From the NCBI RefSeq assembly GCF_003086295.3, contig NC_092055.1:122985484-123049483 (forward strand): a stretch of DNA of 64,000 bases, in the 5' to 3' direction. The stretch's first letter is position 1; every line of letters starts with the position of its first letter. The stretch is from Arachis hypogaea (Eukaryota > Streptophyta > Magnoliopsida > Fabales > Fabaceae). The position numbers and the translations under genes were made by a program. This document shows, piece after piece, positions 59,830-64,000 of the stretch. Below the pieces are notes generated by a model. It was given only the letters and a program-made list of their open reading frames with translations. It did no database searches and was not told the origin of the DNA.

Positions 59830-60065
59830 CCTTCGACTGACAAGCACGGCGGAGGACGAGCAGCACGACTGACTGCGGGACATGCGCACCTAACCAACAT
59901 GATGTCTGTGAGCACCATCGCTACCTGGCTATGATGCATGAGCTGGAGATTGGTGTTCGTGGAGAAGTCGTTGATCAGGAGAGAGCACTCGAAACAGACG
60001 CAGTTGCCAATTGCTGGAGACAGTAAGAGTCACGAGACCCGCGGCGGCGGTCTTCGTTAACGCTG
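59830..60065 (-). other. GC-richer 5' leader-like segment (copy 2)
   Basis: Matches 21960-22205 with the same CGAAG/GTATGAG donor on the minus strand. The hAT insertion at 60089 lies immediately upstream of it, in what would be its promoter. Confidence 0.35.
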
Positions 60066-60088
60066 ATAGGGTTTCTTTTTATGAGAGG

Positions 60089-60915
60089 CAGGGGTGGCAA
60101 ACAGGCTTAAACCCGCCGGGCCGGCCCGCGTAACCCGCCAAAAAGGCGGGTTAGGCTAGAAAATTGGGACCGCCAAATAGCAAAAGCCCGTCTAACCCGT
60201 ACCGCTTAAACCACAGGCTTTGGCGAGCTTTGGCGGGGCGGGGCGGGCTTCCCCGCCGGGTGTAACAACCCAGACCACCCGCTAGCACGATATTGTCCGT
60301 TTTGGCACACAAGGCCTCACGGTTTTGCCTTTGACGATAGGGATGATAGCCGAAGTCCGCCACACTCACTCGTCAAAACGCGTCATGCTAGGAAGAGGTA
60401 TCCACACCCTTATAAGGCATGCTTCGTTCCCATCCCCAACCAATGTGGGACCTTACACCGGGATTAGTATTTTTTTGGCAAGGGGTATTTTTATAATTTT
60501 TTTTGCCAAAATCCAACTTTTCCCAACCCAATTTACAAGAGAATGAAGATGAAAATTGAGTGTTTTGGATTATGTTTATTTTGTTTTAGAGGCAATATTT
60601 ATAATTATGTTTTGGATTATGTTTATTTTGCTTTGAGAACAATATTTATAATTATGTTTTGGATGAAAACTTTGTTTATAATTATATTTATTAGATATTT
60701 ATAATTACAAAGACTTTAATATTTGTGAATATAAAAATTATAATTTGTTTATACCTTTAGAAATTATAATAGTTAAAAGTAAAAAACAGAAGAGATTTTT
60801 TTATACCTTTATATATATTATTTAATAGTTAAAAGTTAAAAAAAAAAGATATTTGGTGGGATTAGCCCGCCAGCCCGTCGTTAGGCAGGGCGGGCTTTCC
60901 TACTTGCCACCCCTA
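60089..60915. mobile_element. Non-autonomous hAT element
   Basis: 827 bp with ends CAGGGGTGGCAA / TTGCCACCCCTA and an exact 8-bp target duplication ATGAGAGG (60081-60088, 60916-60923). Copy 1 holds the uninterrupted site (TGATGAAAGGAG, 22227). GGCGGG/CCCGCC subterminal words and an AT-rich interior are present; there is no transposase. A TRIM-type solo LTR is nested inside. Confidence 0.92.
60261..60457 (-). mobile_element. Solo LTR of a TRIM-type retroelement
   Basis: 197 bp starting TGTAACAACCC and ending GGACCTTACA, with a 5-bp target duplication CCGGG (60256-60260, 60458-60462). The sequence, with GATATTGTCC, AAAACGCGTC and CACCCTTATAAGG, resembles the short LTR of a miniature (TRIM) retrotransposon widespread in plants. 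No internal domain or second LTR is seen, so it arose by LTR-LTR recombination. It is nested in the hAT element. Confidence 0.8.
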
Positions 60916-61548
60916 ATGAGAGGAGAAGACTGGCCCAGAGAACCAACTTCCTAGGTTATAGCCACTCTTTTTTGGGAACAAACCAAAAGGCCTAACTATG
61001 GCACCAACAGAACCCTCTACAACGAAATTCCATTCTGAATTAACCTATCCAGCCGGCTCGCCCAACCCTCCAATGAGCCTCGCTAACTTCCTCACAACTA
61101 GCTACTTCCAGCCAGAGAGAGACCACGTGTCCACAGGAGATGCAATAAAAACAAAAATCTGTAAATCTGTACAAAGATACATCTGAACACTAGATGGACC
61201 ATTATAATATCATATTCCTTACTATTAGACATTCTTGTAATCGATACTTAATATTTTCTTTTATAATTTGATTTTTATATTTAAGAATACAATAAAGACT
61301 AATAATAATTATAAAGAACGGTAATGATAATTTGTATTAAATGAGTTAATTGCAATTGATTTTTTATTTATGTTAAGTCATTTATCATCATTCAATGGAG
61401 ATACAAAACCTGAAAGCTATCCTAATATGATTTTGTTTCCGTTAATTCAATTATTTTCATTCAAAATTCACAATTCTAATACCATTGCAAACACAATTAG
61501 GACAGGGCAAGGAATTTTACAAGAAATCGTCTTTATATTGCAAATAGT

Positions 61549-61698
61549 ATGGTATTTGAATTCGACCTTAATCCGGTACCTATGGTAGAAGGTGCTGAAG
61601 AATTTGAACAACAAATGGACTCACCCGATGAAATTGTTGTCAGTCAACCAATTTTCGAGAATATGGAAAAGCACACTAATTTTGATGAGATATGGTAA
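61549..61698 (+). CDS. Conserved 49-residue acidic ORF (copy 2)
   Basis: Counterpart of 22863-23012 with the same start (MVFEFDLN), end (FDEIW) and length. The substitutions are few (T/P, T/M, V/I). Unknown function; probably a leftover first exon. Confidence 0.35.
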   Translation: MVFEFDLNPVPMVEGAEEFEQQMDSPDEIVVSQPIFENMEKHTNFDEIW

Positions 61699-63317
61699 TA
61701 AACTGATCTATTTTTTTTTTTGTGTTTTTATGTGCATTTATAATTATTTTGTACTAACTAAGTTCATACACATAACATTCATAAGTTCATACACATAACA
61801 TCCATAATTACATACAACTAACATCTAAAAATTAAATTCATGTTTATTAGATATTACATTCATACACATACATATCATTTTTTTAGTTATTGCATAAGAA
61901 ACTATAAAGTTAATACAGATGTTTTTAAATTTTATCATAATTATTGAATTTTAAAATATGTCAAATTCTTAAATTAATTTATTCAATTGATAAATTTACT
62001 CAGAACATCCATAAATTAATACACATAACATCCATAATTTCATATTAATAACATCCATAATTGTGTACTTATAATATTCATAATTTCATACATATGATGT
62101 CTATAATTAATAAATTTTTATAATTAATATTATCAAATTTTAACCTATATGTCTTATTGTATTCTTCACATTATCTCATATGTGTATTAATAGGTCATGA
62201 TTTTAATTATTTTAATATTTTTATTTAATATTCATATGTATGCTTATTTATTGATTTTAATATGACGAGTTAATAATTATTTTAAAAAATTTATTTTTTT
62301 AATTTTTGTTTATATGTTATTTTTTATTTTTTAATAGTCTATATGTAAAATATAAGTTATACAGTAGAAGTTGTTAAAAATTTTTAATTTAACCTTTATA
62401 ATTTTTGCAGAGAATTATTGCATTTTAATGGATAATAATGTGATTGAGGAATATTAGGGATTTGATTTGGGAGAAATTGAAATTGATTTTGGAAAGAACA
62501 TTAATGACTCCAAGTATGCAACAAAATGGTGGTGATAAGGAGGATAAGTGATAAGAAGATGTATGTCACTTGCTTATCAAGAGAATAAAATTTTTTATGT
62601 AATATTTTTATATTGTAATTATTCTTTGACTACCTAGCATCTATAAATCTTATCTCATGCTAATCAATTCTCTAATCAATTTTATTTAAGGTTCTAAAAA
62701 CCGGACCGGACTGGCCGGTTCGACCGGTTTAACCGTGAACCGGCGATGCAAACGGTCCGATCCTCCTGCAGAAACCGTTCTGAAAAGAACCGGCGAACCG
62801 GCTAAAAACCGGCCGGTTGGGCCGAACCGGTGACCGGCCGGTTCTGCATAAACGACGCCGTTTTATTATAAAAAAAAGAAACCCTTAACCCGACCCGACC
62901 CGTAGAGCACCCTGCACCCCAACCCCCCTTTCTTCCCCCGAATCTGAAATTCTGAATCATATTCATCTGCGTGAGAGAAGAGAACAGAGAAGACTGAACC
63001 CTAGCCGCCCGAACCCTAGCCTGCCACCGCGCCCTCCTTCGTCGCCGCGGTCACCGGTCAACAGCGCAACTGCCGTCGCCTGGTCGTCAGCCCAAGTAAC
63101 CCTCCTTCTTCGCCTGGTTCCCTGCCCAGTAGCCATCCATCTGCGTCGTCTTCATCTTCTCAACACCAGCAGGCAGTAGCCCGTCCCATCGTCTTCATCG
63201 TCGCGCGGTGAGTAACTTGTCCTCTGCTCATCTTTGTTCTTTGCCTGTGTGAACTTCGACTTGCCTCTGTGAACTGACTTCCTCTGTTCATCTTTGTTAT
63301 TTGCCTCTGTGAACTTC

Positions 63318-63490
63318 TTTGTTAGTAACTTGGTTTGCAGCTCAATTTCTGTTTGTTAGTAACTTGGTTTGCAGCTCAATTTCTGTTTGTTGGTAACTTG
63401 GTTTGCAGCTCAATTTCTGGTTGTTGGTAACTTGGTTTGCAGCTCAATTTCTGTGTATTGCTCAATTTCTGGTTGTTGGTAACTTGTTCT
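63318..63490 (+). repeat. 34-bp minisatellite
   Basis: Four full units of 34 bp (starts 63318, 63352, 63386, 63420; core GTAACTTGGTTTGCAGCTCA) and a partial fifth after a short break. Perfect spacing with few substitutions. There are no spacers, so it is not a CRISPR array. Confidence 0.9.
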
Positions 63491-63664
63491 TGTCTCCGTC
63501 TTCTCTCCTGAGAGCCTCTGTTTGTTGATTTTTAATGTGAAATTGTCAAATTGATAATTTTTGCTGATTTTGTGTTGCTGCTCTTTCTTTGATTTCTAAA
63601 ATTTTGGTTAAAATTTTCTTGCTGCTGCTAAAAATGAAAATGAAATCATTATTGGAAATTTTGT

Positions 63665-63795
63665 TTAGGGATTAGGGATTACTTGTTGCTGTTTGTAATG
63701 TTTGTTGAAATTTCAGGTTTAGTGTGATTAGGGATTACTTGTTGCTGTTGAAATTTCAGGTTTAGTGTGATTAGGGATTACTTGTTACTGTTTGG
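63665..63795 (+). repeat. Short tandem repeat in the same intron
   Basis: The words GATTAGGGATTACTTGTTGC and GAAATTTCAGGTTTAGTGTG recur in tandem two to three times at a spacing of about 45-60 bases. Confidence 0.75.
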
Positions 63796-64000
63796 TACTT
63801 GCTGCTACTATTCTAGTGTTTTTTAACTTTTGAATCAACTGTTTTTGAATTTTTGTTGATAGATTTATCGATTTTAGTATTTAGGGTGATGATTTGTTGC
63901 TGTATTTTAATTTTAGTTGCTGATTGTTCTTGATTTCTGGCTCTTTTTAGTATATTGTGCTAATTGTTCTTGATTTCTGGCTGTGTGAATGTTCTGATTT

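Larger units (their letters stand above)
45170..62688 (+). repeat. Segmental duplication, copy 2 (expanded)
   Basis: Matches 14770-24235 in order and orientation. It is longer because of a 6.6-kb AT-rich block (46414-53014), two hAT elements (54078-56244, 60089-60915) and other indels. Its right end abuts a CCGGTT-rich element at about 62690. Confidence 0.9.
62690..64000 (+). mobile_element. CCGGTT-rich transposon end with leader exon and intron (runs off window)
   Basis: Begins GGTTCTAAAAACCGGACCGG at the right break of the duplication. About 180 bp rich in CCGGTT follow, then AACGACGCCGTT, a C-rich leader with GAACCCTAGCC, and a good donor (GCG then GTGAGTAA) at about 63208 leading into a T-rich intron. 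It matches the layout of 38445 leftwards. The coding part would lie beyond the window, so its class (hAT-like?) cannot be decided here. Confidence 0.5.

Noticed and set aside
60151..60369. 72-codon minus-strand ORF
   Set aside because: It spans the hAT subterminal repeat and the nested solo LTR, so the frame is accidental.
63318..63490. Regularly spaced 34-bp repeats as a CRISPR-like array
   Set aside because: Units are head to tail without spacers, in plant intron-like DNA. It is a minisatellite.
1..64000. tRNA, rRNA or snoRNA genes
   Set aside because: I looked for tRNA-like A and B boxes around GGTTCGA words. Those near 38050-38420 and 62700 are part of the CCGGTT-rich transposon ends, not tRNA genes.

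Overview
The window is plant nuclear DNA: AT-rich intergenic sequence, GT-AG introns, and a dense layering of plant transposons. The mix (a Tat-lineage gypsy element, many FAR1/MULE-type genes, hAT elements, MULE ends beginning GGTTAAATTA) suggests a dicot and probably a legume. Arachis (peanut) is my best guess, by inference only. I see no complete ordinary host gene. What remains of host genes are fragments, most of them carried or bordered by transposons.

Layout. 0.39-9.79 kb: a complete, young Ty3/gypsy element of the Tat lineage. It has 532-bp LTRs, a 5-bp target duplication, an uninterrupted gag-pol reading frame and a second long ORF on the opposite strand. 9.8-14.7 kb: AT-rich DNA with a possible degenerate DNA transposon and one small unrecognised ORF. 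14.8-24.2 kb: first copy of a segmental duplication. It contains a Pack-MULE carrying the start of an RPA1 gene, a GT47 exostosin-like first exon and a FAR1 DNA-binding exon. 24.2-31.1 kb: between the duplication copies, with the 3' halves of a STICHEL-like gene (+) and a sugar-phosphate-translocator-like gene (-) facing each other.

31.1-44.4 kb: a 13.3-kb Mutator-like element with 158-bp terminal inverted repeats (about 96% identical). It encodes a FAR1-type transposase (-) and two separate, divergently oriented Ulp1-like cysteine protease genes, all now broken. Its middle holds host exon pieces and one end of a CCGGTT-rich transposon. 45.2-62.7 kb: second copy of the duplication, expanded by a 6.6-kb AT-rich block that contains a Pack-MULE with a TauD/clavaminate-synthase-like fragment. 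Two hAT insertions also lie in this copy; one of them contains a TRIM-type solo LTR. 62.7-64.0 kb: the end of another CCGGTT-rich element with minisatellites.

The order of events can be read directly. The duplication came first; the copy-specific insertions followed, because the other copy preserves several empty sites; the TRIM solo LTR inside a hAT element is a third layer. The gypsy element is the only apparently intact autonomous unit. The most unusual unit is the MULE with two Ulp1-like genes. Coordinates of spliced fragments were read by eye from splice sites and protein similarity remembered from the families; no database search was run.
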